This document shows, piece by piece, positions 8,858 through 18,388 of a stretch of DNA of 44,570 nt; within the stretch, counting starts at the first letter, position 1, and every line of letters starts with the position of its first letter. The position numbers and the translations under genes were made by a program. The stretch is taken from positions 1 through 44,570 of the forward strand of contig CAMJLD010000003.1 of the NCBI GenBank assembly GCA_946406645.1, in the 5' to 3' direction. The notes below the pieces were generated by a model. The model worked only from the letters and a program-made list of their open reading frames with translations. It was not told the origin of the DNA and ran no database searches. This stretch comes from an uncultured Candidatus Saccharibacteria bacterium. GTDB taxonomy: Bacteria > Patescibacteriota > Saccharimonadia > Saccharimonadales > Saccharimonadaceae.

Positions 8858-9540
8858 TTAAAACCCTGACGCAATAAATATTGAATGAATTTCTGCTCGT
8901 CATCATAGCGAGCTCTTTTTCTAGCAATAATCTTTTGAAGCTCCGCGCGTTCGTCGCGATTAGAATCAGATAATACTTCGTCGATTATTTGAGAAGCGAT
9001 GCCTTTTTGCTGTAATTCGAGACGAAGTTTTTTAATACTAGTACCCTTCGCGACGTGACGATTCTCAACCCAAACAGCAGCGAAGTGACGGTCGTCAATA
9101 TAGCAGCGCTCCTCGAGGCGCCGCATCACGAGTGGCACAAGCGAGGCGTCGTAGCCTGGCTTAATCTTCGTCTGGTATTCGCCAGTCTTGCGATTCTTTA
9201 CACGGACTTTGCGTTCATAGGTTTTGCCGCGCAGGTAGTCTCGAAGTTCTTTTTCCGAGCGAGGGCGCATTAAAACGTACTCGAGCGCACGTGCATAGAA
9301 CTTACTGAACTCCGAGGCGCGCTTCAAATCTGCTAATTCTTCACTGGTAAGCGAGCGAGCGATTTTAATATGAAGATCGACTACCTGCGAGATGTCGAGC
9401 GAACAAAAAAACTTATCGTCAATATAGACATTGACACGGTTCTTGTCGCGAACCGCCTCACGAAGGTCGGTCACGCGATGCTCTACCGACTTAGCGTGGT
9501 CGGTAGAGGCATCGTCAAAAATCGTATGTTTTTCTAGCAT
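8809..9540 (-). CDS. recX: Regulatory protein RecX
   Basis: ALEYVLMRPRSEKELRDYL ... YIDDRHFAAVWVENR ... KGIASQIIDEVL ... LLRQGFNYSDI; immediately downstream of recA. Confidence 0.9.
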   Translation of the reverse strand: MLEKHTIFDDASTDHAKSVEHRVTDLREAVRDKNRVNVYIDDKFFCSLDISQVVDLHIKIARSLTSEELADLKRASEFSKFYARALEYVLMRPRSEKELRDYLRGKTYERKVRVKNRKTGEYQTKIKPGYDASLVPLVMRRLEERCYIDDRHFAAVWVENRHVAKGTSIKKLRLELQQKGIASQIIDEVLSDSNRDERAELQKIIARKRARYDDEQKFIQYLLRQGFNYSDIVDELAVDSSSV

Positions 9541-9543
9541 CGA

Positions 9544-10575
9544 TTATTCTGCACTTGCAGCAGCTGCTTCGCGGACTTTCTTCTCAATTTCGTCCATGAG
9601 CTTTGGATTTTCCTTGAAGAGCTTCTTCACGGATTCACGGCCCTGGCCGAGAGTTTCGCCGTTATATTTGAGGAAGGCGCCAGACTTCTCCATGACGCCG
9701 TACTGAACAGCAAGGTCAAGGACGTCGCCAGTTTTGCTCACGCCTTCGTTGTACATGATGTCGAACTCGGCAGTGCGGAACGGCGCGGCGATTTTATTCT
9801 TCACAACCTTAATCTTAGTGCGGTTGCCGGCAATGTTCTCGCCGTCCTTGATCTGGCCAATGCGGCGAATGTCGATACGAACGGAAGCGTAGAATTTCAA
9901 AGCATTACCACCGGTAGTGGTTTCCGGGTTGCCGAAGAGGACGCCAATCTTCATACGAATCTGGTTAATGAAGATGAGAGTAGCCTTAGTCTTGCTAATG
10001 ATGCCAGTGAGCTTGCGCATCGCCTGAGACATCAAGCGAGCTTGAAGACCCATCTGTGCATCGCCCATATCGCCATCAATCTCGGCCTGAGGCACGAGCG
10101 CAGCAACAGAGTCGACAACAATCAAATCAACGGCGCCAGAGCGAACGAGAGTCTCGCAAATTTCAAGAGCTTGCTCGCCGTTATCTGGCTGAGAAATCAA
10201 GAGATTGCCGGTATCAACACCAATCTTCCTAGCGTAGCTCGGATCAAGCGCGTGCTCGGCATCGATGAAAGCGGCCTGACCGCCCTGTTTCTGAATCTCG
10301 GCGATGGCATGAAGCGCCAAAGTCGTCTTACCAGATGATTCTGGGCCATAAATCTCAATAATGCGCCCCTTCGGATAGCCGCCACCAAGCGCCAAGTCGA
10401 GCGCCAACGAACCAGACGAGAACAACTCGACATCAATCTTCGACTGATCGCCGAGCTTCATGATTGAGCCGTCGCCAAACTGCTTTGTAATCTGAGAAAG
10501 CGCCAAATCTAGGGCTTGCTTTTTGCCATCATTTTTATCTTTTCCGTCCACCACGTCCTGACTCTTTTTAGCCAT
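9544..10575 (-). CDS. recA: Recombinase A
   Basis: [99 protein letters not shown]. Confidence 0.99.
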   Translation of the reverse strand: MAKKSQDVVDGKDKNDGKKQALDLALSQITKQFGDGSIMKLGDQSKIDVELFSSGSLALDLALGGGYPKGRIIEIYGPESSGKTTLALHAIAEIQKQGGQAAFIDAEHALDPSYARKIGVDTGNLLISQPDNGEQALEICETLVRSGAVDLIVVDSVAALVPQAEIDGDMGDAQMGLQARLMSQAMRKLTGIISKTKATLIFINQIRMKIGVLFGNPETTTGGNALKFYASVRIDIRRIGQIKDGENIAGNRTKIKVVKNKIAAPFRTAEFDIMYNEGVSKTGDVLDLAVQYGVMEKSGAFLKYNGETLGQGRESVKKLFKENPKLMDEIEKKVREAAAASAE

Positions 10576-10612
10576 GGGAAATACCTCCTTATATACTTAT
10601 ATTTTACCTTAA

Positions 10613-10957
10613 TTACTGGATAATCGGCAACCTGTCAAAGAAATAATGCAAGGCATGCACGATTTCGTCTTTTTGTTCATCGCTCGGTTCGCCATGCTCT
10701 TTTACGGTCGGGTTGCGGCGGTTAATCTGAGCGACGTAATTTATTTCGCCGCTAGTAAGATCGATGCCGACACCATAAATATCTTCTAGTCTGCAGCGAC
10801 GCATGACGAGCACGTCGCGTAAATCATACAGATAATCATCCCCAATCGAGATAACACATTTGCGTGGATCGACGGCAGCCCAAACATATCCCTCGCATTC
10901 TCTACGTAAATGCGCTAGTTCCTCCTTGGTCAACCTAATTCTTTTGTATAGTTTCAT
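10613..10957 (-). CDS. Small hypothetical protein, DUF5674-like by eye
   Basis: VWAAVDPRKCVISIGDDYLYDLRDVLVMRRCRLEDIYGVGIDL pattern; SD AAGGAG upstream; just upstream of recA. Confidence 0.6.
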   Translation of the reverse strand: MKLYKRIRLTKEELAHLRRECEGYVWAAVDPRKCVISIGDDYLYDLRDVLVMRRCRLEDIYGVGIDLTSGEINYVAQINRRNPTVKEHGEPSDEQKDEIVHALHYFFDRLPIIQ

Positions 10958-11114
10958 TTGAGATATTTCTCCTTATTTAATTTTTATAACCGGCAGAATA
11001 TCACCAAAATGTAGCCGCTAAAAGCATAATTACAATGTTTTTGGCACTTTTTCATTTTTATGGTGTAATATTGTGCTAAAATAGAATAAATTAGAAAAAA
11101 TACAAGGATTTATA

Positions 11115-11816
11115 ATGAGCGGACACAGTAAATGGGCAACCACCAAGCGCCAGAAGGCCGTCGTTGACGCTAAGCGCGGTGCGTTGTTTACAAAAATCGG
11201 TAACCAAATCGCAATTGCTGCACGTAGCGGTACCGATCCAGCTATGAACCCATCGCTTGCAATGGTGCTCGAGAAGGCTCGCCTCGCAAATATGCCAAAG
11301 GCAAACATCGAGCGCGCAATTGCCCGCGTGGAGGACAAGAACGCAGCAGCTCTCATCGAAGAGACCTATGAAGCTTACGGCCCAGGTGGCGTTGGCATTA
11401 TTATCGAAGTTGCAACCGATAATAAGAACCGTACGATGCCAGAGGTGCGCCACACACTTGAGAAGAACGGCGGTCGCATGGCAGACCCGGGCTCGGTTAT
11501 GTTCCAGTTCACGCGCAAAGGTGTGATTTTCACGAAGTCTAAAGGCGACGAAATCATGATGGCCGCGCTTGATGCTGGCGCAGAAGACGTCGTCGACGAA
11601 GATGACGGCACTACGATTTATACTGCCGCTTCCGACCTTATGAAGGTACGCGGCGCCCTTATCGACGCCGGCTACGAAATCGATTCCGCCGAACTCCAGT
11701 ATGTTCCGAACAATACCGTTCCAGTCGAGGGCGAAACCGGCGAGAAGGTCGAGAAGATTCTCGACGCAATCGACGATCTCGATGACGTCGTCGCAGTGCA
11801 CACGAACGCTGAATAG
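11115..11816 (+). CDS. YebC/PmpR family transcriptional/translational regulator
   Basis: MSGHSKWATTKRQKAVVDAKRGALFTKIGNQIAIAAR; YEAYGPGGVGIIIEVATDNKNRT. Confidence 0.97.
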   Translation: MSGHSKWATTKRQKAVVDAKRGALFTKIGNQIAIAARSGTDPAMNPSLAMVLEKARLANMPKANIERAIARVEDKNAAALIEETYEAYGPGGVGIIIEVATDNKNRTMPEVRHTLEKNGGRMADPGSVMFQFTRKGVIFTKSKGDEIMMAALDAGAEDVVDEDDGTTIYTAASDLMKVRGALIDAGYEIDSAELQYVPNNTVPVEGETGEKVEKILDAIDDLDDVVAVHTNAE

Positions 11817-11822
11817 TTAAAT

Positions 11823-11851
11823 ATGGACCTCAATTTGGGGTCTATTTTTTA
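11823..11851 (+). terminator. Weak terminator-like hairpin after yebC
   Basis: GGACCtcaatttgGGGTCT followed by ATTTTTT. Confidence 0.45.
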
Positions 11852-11875
11852 TGCTTCGGGTGATATAATCAATTT

Positions 11876-13417
11876 ATGAAGCAACAAGCAGATTATATGG
11901 TGGAAATCGGCAAATTAATCGCCGAGAATCGCATCCGCAAGGATGTCACGCAGGCTGAGCTCGCAAAAGCAATCGGCACGAGTCAGTCGGCGATCAATCG
12001 CATTGAACATGGTAAACAGAACGCCTCTCTCGAGATGATTTCAAAAATCAGCCGAGTTTTGGACGTTCAAATCGTATCAATTAACGATGGTTCGACGCAA
12101 GGCTACCGCATTAACGGCGGCAAAGAGCTGAGCGGAAGCATCAATATCAACACGTCAAAGAACGCGGCCGTCGGCCTTCTTTGCGCTTCCCTGTTAAATG
12201 AAAAGAAAACTATTTTATCTCATCTGGCGCATATCGAGGAAGTCTATCGTATTATTGAGGTGCTCGAATCAATCGGCTTTAAAATCACTTGGATTAATGA
12301 TGGGCGCGACCTAGAAATCCGCCCGCCGAAGCAGCTTAAACTCGAAAAGCTGAATGTCGAAGCGGCGCGTAGAACCCGCTCGGTCATCATGATGATGGGG
12401 CCACTGCTCCATAAGTTCAAACATTTCCGTCTCCCTTATGCTGGCGGCTGTTCGCTTGGCTCACGCACCGTCGAGCCACATCTTCACGCGTTAAAAGCCT
12501 TTGGCCTGAAGGTTGATGCAAAATGCAATCCTGGTTTCTACGAAGCAGAGGTAAAAGACGCTAAGAGCGGCGATCGTAAAATCGTCCTCATCGAACGTGG
12601 TGATACAGTGACTGAGAATGCCATCATGGCAGCAGCGCTCTGCCCTGGTAAAACGGCCATCGTCGGTGCTAGCCCTAACTACATGGTACAAGACGTCTGC
12701 TTCTTCCTCGAAAAACTTGGTGTGAAAATTGACGGGATTGGCACAACTAATCTTGTCGTCCACGGCGTGAAACGCATCGCAAAAGAAATCGACTACGCTC
12801 CGAGCGAAGACCCAATTGAAGCGATGAGCTTCATCGCCGCCGGCATCGTGACGCATTCGCAAATCGAAGTAAAACGTGTGCCAATTGAGTTCCTCGAAAT
12901 CGAGCTCGAGATTTTGCGTAGTATGGGCCAAAAAATGACTATTTCCGACGAGTATCTCGCAGACAATGGCCACACGCGTCTTGTCGACATCAAACTCCTG
13001 AAGTCAAAACTTCATGCGCCAATCGATAAAATTCATCCAATGCCATTCCCTGGCCTCAATATCGACTCGTTGCCATTCTTTTCAGCAATCGCAGCGACCG
13101 CTGAGGGTCGCACGTTGATTCATGACTGGGTGTTCGAAAACCGCGCAATTTACACGACTGAGCTCTCCAATCTCAACGCGAAGATTGAGCTTCTCGATGC
13201 GCACCGCGTGTTCGTAACTGGTCCAACCAACTGGCGCCCGGCCGAGATGATGGCGCCGCCAGCATTACGCCCGGCAGTGGTCGTGATGCTTGCGATGCTT
13301 GCCGCACCTGGCAAATCTATCTTGCGCAATACTTACTCGATTGCGCGTGGCTATGAAGATTTCGCACACCGCCTAATTTCGCTTGGTGCTGATATCGAAA
13401 TGCTTTCTGATATTTAG
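11876..13417 (+). CDS. murA: Cro/C1-type HTH domain fused to UDP-N-acetylglucosamine 1-carboxyvinyltransferase (MurA-type) domain
   Basis: Residues ~8-70 IGKLIAENRIRKDVTQAELAKAIGTSQSAINRIEHGKQNASLEMISKISRVLDV (HTH); then SKNAAVGLL, MMMGPLL, AGGCSLGSRTVEPHL (Cys192), FPGLNIDSLPFFSAIAATAEG, WVFENR, SIARGYE. Confidence 0.9.
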   Translation: MKQQADYMVEIGKLIAENRIRKDVTQAELAKAIGTSQSAINRIEHGKQNASLEMISKISRVLDVQIVSINDGSTQGYRINGGKELSGSININTSKNAAVGLLCASLLNEKKTILSHLAHIEEVYRIIEVLESIGFKITWINDGRDLEIRPPKQLKLEKLNVEAARRTRSVIMMMGPLLHKFKHFRLPYAGGCSLGSRTVEPHLHALKAFGLKVDAKCNPGFYEAEVKDAKSGDRKIVLIERGDTVTENAIMAAALCPGKTAIVGASPNYMVQDVCFFLEKLGVKIDGIGTTNLVVHGVKRIAKEIDYAPSEDPIEAMSFIAAGIVTHSQIEVKRVPIEFLEIELEILRSMGQKMTISDEYLADNGHTRLVDIKLLKSKLHAPIDKIHPMPFPGLNIDSLPFFSAIAATAEGRTLIHDWVFENRAIYTTELSNLNAKIELLDAHRVFVTGPTNWRPAEMMAPPALRPAVVVMLAMLAAPGKSILRNTYSIARGYEDFAHRLISLGADIEMLSDI

Positions 13418-13453
13418 GTGTAAAAACAGATACGGATGTAGTATAATTGTTAT

Positions 13454-13741
13454 ATGTCAATCACAAGAGAAGATGTCCTTCATTTGGCCGAATTGTCCAG
13501 TATTTCTCTCGACGAATCACAGATTGAGCCACTAAAGAAGGACCTTGATAATATCGTTAACTATTTTTCGCAGCTCGATGAGCTAGACACCGAAAATGTC
13601 GAGCCGACTTATCAGTGCTTCGATATGCAGAATGTCTGGCGCGAGGACGCTATTGTTGAATTCGAAGCAAATCGCGAAGACCTCCTAGCACTCACGACCG
13701 AATGCGAAGATAATCAGATAAAGGTGCCAAAAGTTCTATGA
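13454..13741 (+). CDS. gatC: Asp/Glu-tRNA amidotransferase subunit C
   Basis: 95 aa; ITREDVLHLAELSSISLDESQIEPLKKDLDNIVNYFSQLDELDTENVEPTYQ; directly upstream of gatA. Confidence 0.93.
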   Translation: MSITREDVLHLAELSSISLDESQIEPLKKDLDNIVNYFSQLDELDTENVEPTYQCFDMQNVWREDAIVEFEANREDLLALTTECEDNQIKVPKVL

Positions 13742-15123
13742 AAATTGCCGACAAAAATACCAAGGCGGTTGATTTGGTGCGCGCCGCTTTGGAAAAAGCT
13801 AAAGAATGCGAAGATTATCACGCTTTTATCTCAATGAACGAAGCACACGCTTTGGACCGCGCGCGCGAAATTGACGCAAAAATCGCACGTGGCGAAGATG
13901 CCGGCCGTCTCGCCGGCGTTCCGTTTGCATTGAAGGATAACTACCTCAGCCCAGAGGGCCATACGACCGCCGCAGCAAAGATGCTCGAGAATTTCATTTC
14001 CCCGATTACCGCAACGGCAGTTGCTCGCATCGAAGCAGAAGGCGCAATCATGATTGGTCGCACTAATCTTGATGCTTACGCCCACGGTGGTAGCACTGAA
14101 AACTCTTATTTCGGCCCGACCTCTAACGCGTACGACAAGACGCGCGTTTCTGGTGGTTCGTCCGGCGGTAGCGCTGTAGCGGTTGCGCTCGGTATTGTTC
14201 CGTTTGCACTTGGCTCAGATACTGGCGGTTCGATTCGCCAGCCGGCAAGTTTTAACGGCGTCTATGGTGTCAAACCAACCTTCGGTACAGTTAGCCGTTA
14301 TGGCGTAGTCGCAATGGCCTCCTCTACGGATACCATGGGCTGTTTCGCAAAGAATGTCGAAGACGCGAACCTCGTCATGAGTATTATGGCCGGCAAGGAC
14401 GAAAAAGATTCTACGACTCTTGATGATTTCTGGACAAAGCCACTCGAAGAGGCAAAACCCGCAAAGAAGAAAATTGGTCTTATTAAAGATTTCATGGGTG
14501 AAGGCGTCGACGAAGAGGTCAAGGCCGCAGTCCTCGGGTATGCAGACAAGTTGAAGAAGGCTGGCTACGAGATTGAAGAAATCAGTATGCCTACCCTCAA
14601 GTATGCGCTCGCGATTTATTACATTGTGGTGCCTGCCGAAATCGCCTCGAACCTCAGCCGCTACGACGGCATTCGCTACGGCTTCCGTTCAAAAGAGGCT
14701 AAAAATCTTGATGAGATTTATAGCAAGACGCGCGACGAAGGCTTTATGCCAGAGAACAAGCGTCGCATTATGATTGGCAATTTCGTTCTAAGCTCTGGTT
14801 TCTTTGATGCCTATTATCTCAAGGCGCAGAAGGCGCGCACATTGCTCATCAACGAGTACAATAAAGCGTTCGAAAAATATGACGCTCTGCTCTGCCCAGT
14901 GGCACCACGCCCAGCATTTAAGATCGGCGAGAATACGAGCGATCCACTCCAGATGTATCTAGAAGATATCATGACCGTACCACCGAGCCTAGCCGGCATT
15001 CCTGGACTTTCAATCCCTGTCGGCAAGAGTAAGGCCGGTCTTCCAATCGGCGCACAACTCGTCGGTCCTCGCCAAAGCGACCAGACGCTGCTTCATATCG
15101 CCGCGGAGGTCGAGGAAAAGTAA
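13738..15123 (+). CDS. gatA: Asp/Glu-tRNA amidotransferase subunit A
   Basis: Amidase signature GGSTENSYFGPTSNAYDKTRVSGGSSGGSAVAVALGIVPFALGSDTGGSIRQPASF. Confidence 0.97.
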   Translation: MKIADKNTKAVDLVRAALEKAKECEDYHAFISMNEAHALDRAREIDAKIARGEDAGRLAGVPFALKDNYLSPEGHTTAAAKMLENFISPITATAVARIEAEGAIMIGRTNLDAYAHGGSTENSYFGPTSNAYDKTRVSGGSSGGSAVAVALGIVPFALGSDTGGSIRQPASFNGVYGVKPTFGTVSRYGVVAMASSTDTMGCFAKNVEDANLVMSIMAGKDEKDSTTLDDFWTKPLEEAKPAKKKIGLIKDFMGEGVDEEVKAAVLGYADKLKKAGYEIEEISMPTLKYALAIYYIVVPAEIASNLSRYDGIRYGFRSKEAKNLDEIYSKTRDEGFMPENKRRIMIGNFVLSSGFFDAYYLKAQKARTLLINEYNKAFEKYDALLCPVAPRPAFKIGENTSDPLQMYLEDIMTVPPSLAGIPGLSIPVGKSKAGLPIGAQLVGPRQSDQTLLHIAAEVEEK

Positions 15124-15545
15124 TGGACGGCTCTCTCATTATCTTCTTAATTGCTATCCTCATAGTTGGGATTTTGGTTTTTCTTGCAATTGCGATGACG
15201 AGCAAGCATGGCCATGTTTTCGACAAAGAAAACTACCAGGTCGACTTCCTTCAGATTGAGCAAATGCTCCAAAAAGAAAACCCGGCAAGTTACGGCATGG
15301 TAATTATCGAAGGCGACAAAATTCTCGACCGCGCCATGATGGAAATGGGCATTCAAGGTCGCACGATGGGCGACCGCCTCAAAAAAATTGGTAAAGCGAA
15401 GTTCTCGCAGCTAAATTCCGTTTGGCACGTTCATAGACTTCGCAACCAGATTGCACACGAGCACGATTTTAAACCAGAATACCGCCAGGCCCAGCATGCG
15501 CTCGAGACCTACAAGCAGGCATTAAAGGATTTAGGAGCAATTTAG
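15123..15545 (+). CDS. Membrane-anchored protein with HEPN-like C-terminal domain, embedded between gatA and gatB
   Basis: N-terminal TM LIIFLIAILIVGILVFLAIAM; R107-NQIA-H112 (15441-15458) fits the HEPN RX4-6H motif; start overlaps gatA stop (TAATG). Confidence 0.7.
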   Translation: MDGSLIIFLIAILIVGILVFLAIAMTSKHGHVFDKENYQVDFLQIEQMLQKENPASYGMVIIEGDKILDRAMMEMGIQGRTMGDRLKKIGKAKFSQLNSVWHVHRLRNQIAHEHDFKPEYRQAQHALETYKQALKDLGAI

Positions 15546-16964
15546 ATGAGCGAATACAAGATTACAGTCGGCATCGAATGCCACGTCCAGTTAAACACAA
15601 AAACTAAGCTGTTTAGCGGCGTAGATAATGACGCAACAGACAAGGAGCCAAACTCCTGCGTAAGCCCAGTCGATTACGCCCTCCCGGGTATGCTTCCGGT
15701 ACTAAACAAGGTGGCCGTCGAAAAAGCAGTCCGTGCTGGTCTCGCGATGAATTGTAAAATTAACCTCGTCAGCCGCTTTGACCGTAAACATTATTACTAC
15801 CCAGATTTGCCAAAGGGCTACCAGATTTCCCAGATGTATCAGCCAATCATTGGCGCTGGTGTTGTCCATCTCCCAGACGGCAGTGATGTCCATATTGAGC
15901 ATGCGCACCTCGAGGAAGACGCCGCGAAGTCGACACATTTTGGCAGTTATTCCCTAGTCGATTTGAACCGCGCCGGTACGCCGCTGCTCGAGATTGTCTC
16001 GATGCCAGATATCCATTCAGCGGCGCAAGCTCGCGTATACTGCGAAGAGCTTCATCGCCTCATGATGTATGCAAACGTTACGAACGGCGACCTCTACCAA
16101 GGTAATATGCGCTTCGATGTGAACGTTTCCGTTTCGAAGACCGACAAGCTCGGCACCCGTACTGAGACAAAGAACCTCAACTCGTTCCGTAGCGTAGAGA
16201 GATTAATTGAAGCCGAAACAAAGCGCCAGATTTCCGTCCTTGAAAAAGGCGGCGAAATCAAGCAACAAACTCTCGGTTGGGATGACGCTACCGGCAAGAC
16301 AACCCCACAGCGCGGTAAGGAAAACGCGCAAGATTATCGCTACATGCCAGAACCAGATGTGCCGCCAATCGTGCTCGAGCAGAGCTATGTCGATAAGGTG
16401 GCAAGCGAAATGCCAAAGATGCCGGCAGATTATCGCTCAGAGTTTAGCGTACTGAATCTCGACGATAGCGCCGTTGAAGCAATCGTAAATTATCCAGTAT
16501 TAGCAAATCGCCTCTCAGAAGTTTGCGATAAGAACGTCAAGCTCGCACCAAGGGTTGCAAACTGGTTTGCTAGCGTGCTTCTCGCCGAGGAAAACCTCGA
16601 CAAGGATTTCTCGCTCGCAACTGGCGCAGAGCTCGCTGAGCTTTCCGAAATGGTCGAGAAGAAAGAACTTTCTTCCACTGCCGCAAAAGAAGTGTTACTC
16701 GAAATGTATGATCACAAGAATACGTCGAAGACTCCGCATCAACTCGCAAAGGAGATGAATCTTCTCCAGGAGAATGACACCGATGCACTGTCGGCAATAA
16801 TTGATGAAGTATTAGCAATGCCAGAGTGCGCCAAGGCAGCGGAAGATGTCCGTAATGGCGAGATGAAGGCAATTGGATTCCTCGTTGGGCAAGTCATGAA
16901 GAAATCGCAAGGAAAGGCAAACCCAGCTAGCGTTAACGAGTTAATAAGAAGTAAGCTATCATAA
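15546..16964 (+). CDS. gatB: Asp/Glu-tRNA amidotransferase subunit B
   Basis: YKITVGIECHVQLNTKTKLFSGV; FDRKHYYYPDLPKGYQISQMYQPI; QGNMRFDVNVSVS; YRYMPEPDVPPI. Confidence 0.98.
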   Translation: MSEYKITVGIECHVQLNTKTKLFSGVDNDATDKEPNSCVSPVDYALPGMLPVLNKVAVEKAVRAGLAMNCKINLVSRFDRKHYYYPDLPKGYQISQMYQPIIGAGVVHLPDGSDVHIEHAHLEEDAAKSTHFGSYSLVDLNRAGTPLLEIVSMPDIHSAAQARVYCEELHRLMMYANVTNGDLYQGNMRFDVNVSVSKTDKLGTRTETKNLNSFRSVERLIEAETKRQISVLEKGGEIKQQTLGWDDATGKTTPQRGKENAQDYRYMPEPDVPPIVLEQSYVDKVASEMPKMPADYRSEFSVLNLDDSAVEAIVNYPVLANRLSEVCDKNVKLAPRVANWFASVLLAEENLDKDFSLATGAELAELSEMVEKKELSSTAAKEVLLEMYDHKNTSKTPHQLAKEMNLLQENDTDALSAIIDEVLAMPECAKAAEDVRNGEMKAIGFLVGQVMKKSQGKANPASVNELIRSKLS

Positions 16965-16973
16965 AGGAGAAAT

Positions 16974-17822
16974 ATGGCATACAAAAAAGCAACTAAAGCA
17001 GTGATTACCGACGCCGGTTTCGCAAGTCGCTTCTTACCAATTACTAAGACAATTCCAAAGGCAATGTTGCCGCTCGGTCCAAAACCAATCATGCAATATG
17101 TCGTCGAGGAATGTGTCGCTGGCGGCATTAAGGACATCATCATCGTCTCGACGCCAGAAGGCAAACATATTTACGAAGATTACTTCAGCAACCCTTGCGA
17201 GAAAATCTATAAACAGCTCGCTTCTCAGGGCAAACTTGACCGTTTCGAATCCGTCCGCAACGTGCTTGAAATTGCAAATATCAAGGTGATTGAGCAGGAC
17301 CAGAGCTTGCCATATGGCAATGGCAGCCCAATCGCTAGCGCAAAGCCATATCTCAATGACGATGAAGCATTCCTCGCTCTCTATAGCGACGACCTTATCT
17401 TTGGCGAAGGCGATGTAAAGACGCTCATGGAGGCACACGAGACCTACCCTGACGCTAAGGCAATTATTACCGCTCAGGAAATGCCACAGGAAGTTTGGAG
17501 CAAGTACGGCATGATTGCGCTTAAAGACGAAAAGAAAATGACGCTCAGCCATATCGTCGAAAAGCCAAGCAAGCCAGAAGATAGCCCAAGCAACCTCACT
17601 TCTTATGGCCGCTATCTCCTTACGCCAGAAGTGTTTGCTCATCTCGATCCAAGCCAGACCGGTCTAGACAACGAGCTCTGGACGGTTGATGCGATTACTA
17701 AGCTCGCCAAATCCGGCGACGTTATCGTAACTAAGAGTAAAGGAGAATGGTTGACCACGGGCGATCCAAAGAACTATTTCGCAGCTTACAAAAAATTTGT
17801 TGAAATGGAGGAGAAGAAATAA
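16974..17822 (+). CDS. galU: UTP--glucose-1-phosphate uridylyltransferase
   Basis: AVITDAGFASRFLPITKTIPKAMLPLGPKPIMQYVVEECVAGGI; SD AAAGGAG upstream. Confidence 0.93.
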   Translation: MAYKKATKAVITDAGFASRFLPITKTIPKAMLPLGPKPIMQYVVEECVAGGIKDIIIVSTPEGKHIYEDYFSNPCEKIYKQLASQGKLDRFESVRNVLEIANIKVIEQDQSLPYGNGSPIASAKPYLNDDEAFLALYSDDLIFGEGDVKTLMEAHETYPDAKAIITAQEMPQEVWSKYGMIALKDEKKMTLSHIVEKPSKPEDSPSNLTSYGRYLLTPEVFAHLDPSQTGLDNELWTVDAITKLAKSGDVIVTKSKGEWLTTGDPKNYFAAYKKFVEMEEKK

Positions 17823-18094
17823 TGGAAACACCAGCTTGGATTTTAGTATTTATTCTTTCGGGGACGCTATTCCTGTTCCTACTCATTGGCATCATTTTGC
17901 TAGTGAAGCTTATTGGCGTAACGAAGGAAGCGAAGAAGATTATCGTGCAAGGCCAGAATATCGCAGAAAAAGCTGACGATATTGTCGACAATGTGCGAGA
18001 CATGACGACGATCGGTGGGTTAGTTAAGCATTTCACCGAGAACTACATAAACAAGTCTGAAAAGAAAAAGAAAGCCAAAAAGGAGGATAAATAA
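17822..18094 (+). CDS. Small single-TM hypothetical protein (DUF948-like arrangement)
   Basis: 90 aa; ILVFILSGTLFLFLLIGIILLVKLIGV; stop/start overlap with galU. Confidence 0.65.
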   Translation: METPAWILVFILSGTLFLFLLIGIILLVKLIGVTKEAKKIIVQGQNIAEKADDIVDNVRDMTTIGGLVKHFTENYINKSEKKKKAKKEDK

Positions 18095-18346
18095 ATGGCA
18101 GACAAGAAAAAAGCAGCAAAAAAGACTGAGAAGAAAAGCAGCGGTGCTGGCAAGTTCTTCTTGGGCGCAGCACTAGGTGCAATCGGTGGCGCTATCGCCG
18201 GTATCCTAACCGCTCCAAAGTCCGGCAAGGAAACCCGCAAGGACATCGCCGAGGGTAGCAAGAAGGTTGCAAAGAAAGCAAAGGCAACCGTCAAAAAAGC
18301 TACTTCCGGTAAGAAGCCAGCCGCAAAGAAAACTACCAAGAAATAG
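18095..18346 (+). CDS. YtxH-like Lys-rich membrane protein
   Basis: GKFFLGAALGAIGGAIAGILTAPKSGKETRKDIAEGSKK (YtxH signature) with basic tail. Confidence 0.75.
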   Translation: MADKKKAAKKTEKKSSGAGKFFLGAALGAIGGAIAGILTAPKSGKETRKDIAEGSKKVAKKAKATVKKATSGKKPAAKKTTKK

Positions 18347-18354
18347 TTTGCTAT

Positions 18355-18385
18355 AAAAAGAAGCCCCCTTCGAGGGCTTCTTTTT
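18355..18385. terminator. Bidirectional rho-independent terminator between convergent genes
   Basis: AAAAAGAAGCCC CCTTCGA GGGCTTCTTTTT hairpin. Confidence 0.9.
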
Positions 18386-18388
18386 GTT

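Noticed and set aside
11091-11801. 236-aa minus-strand ORF
   Set aside because: Antisense to yebC; Cys/His-rich low-plausibility translation.
15123-15545. Standard HEPN-MNT toxin-antitoxin system
   Set aside because: No nucleotidyltransferase partner adjacent and the protein is membrane-anchored; neighbours are gatA and gatB.
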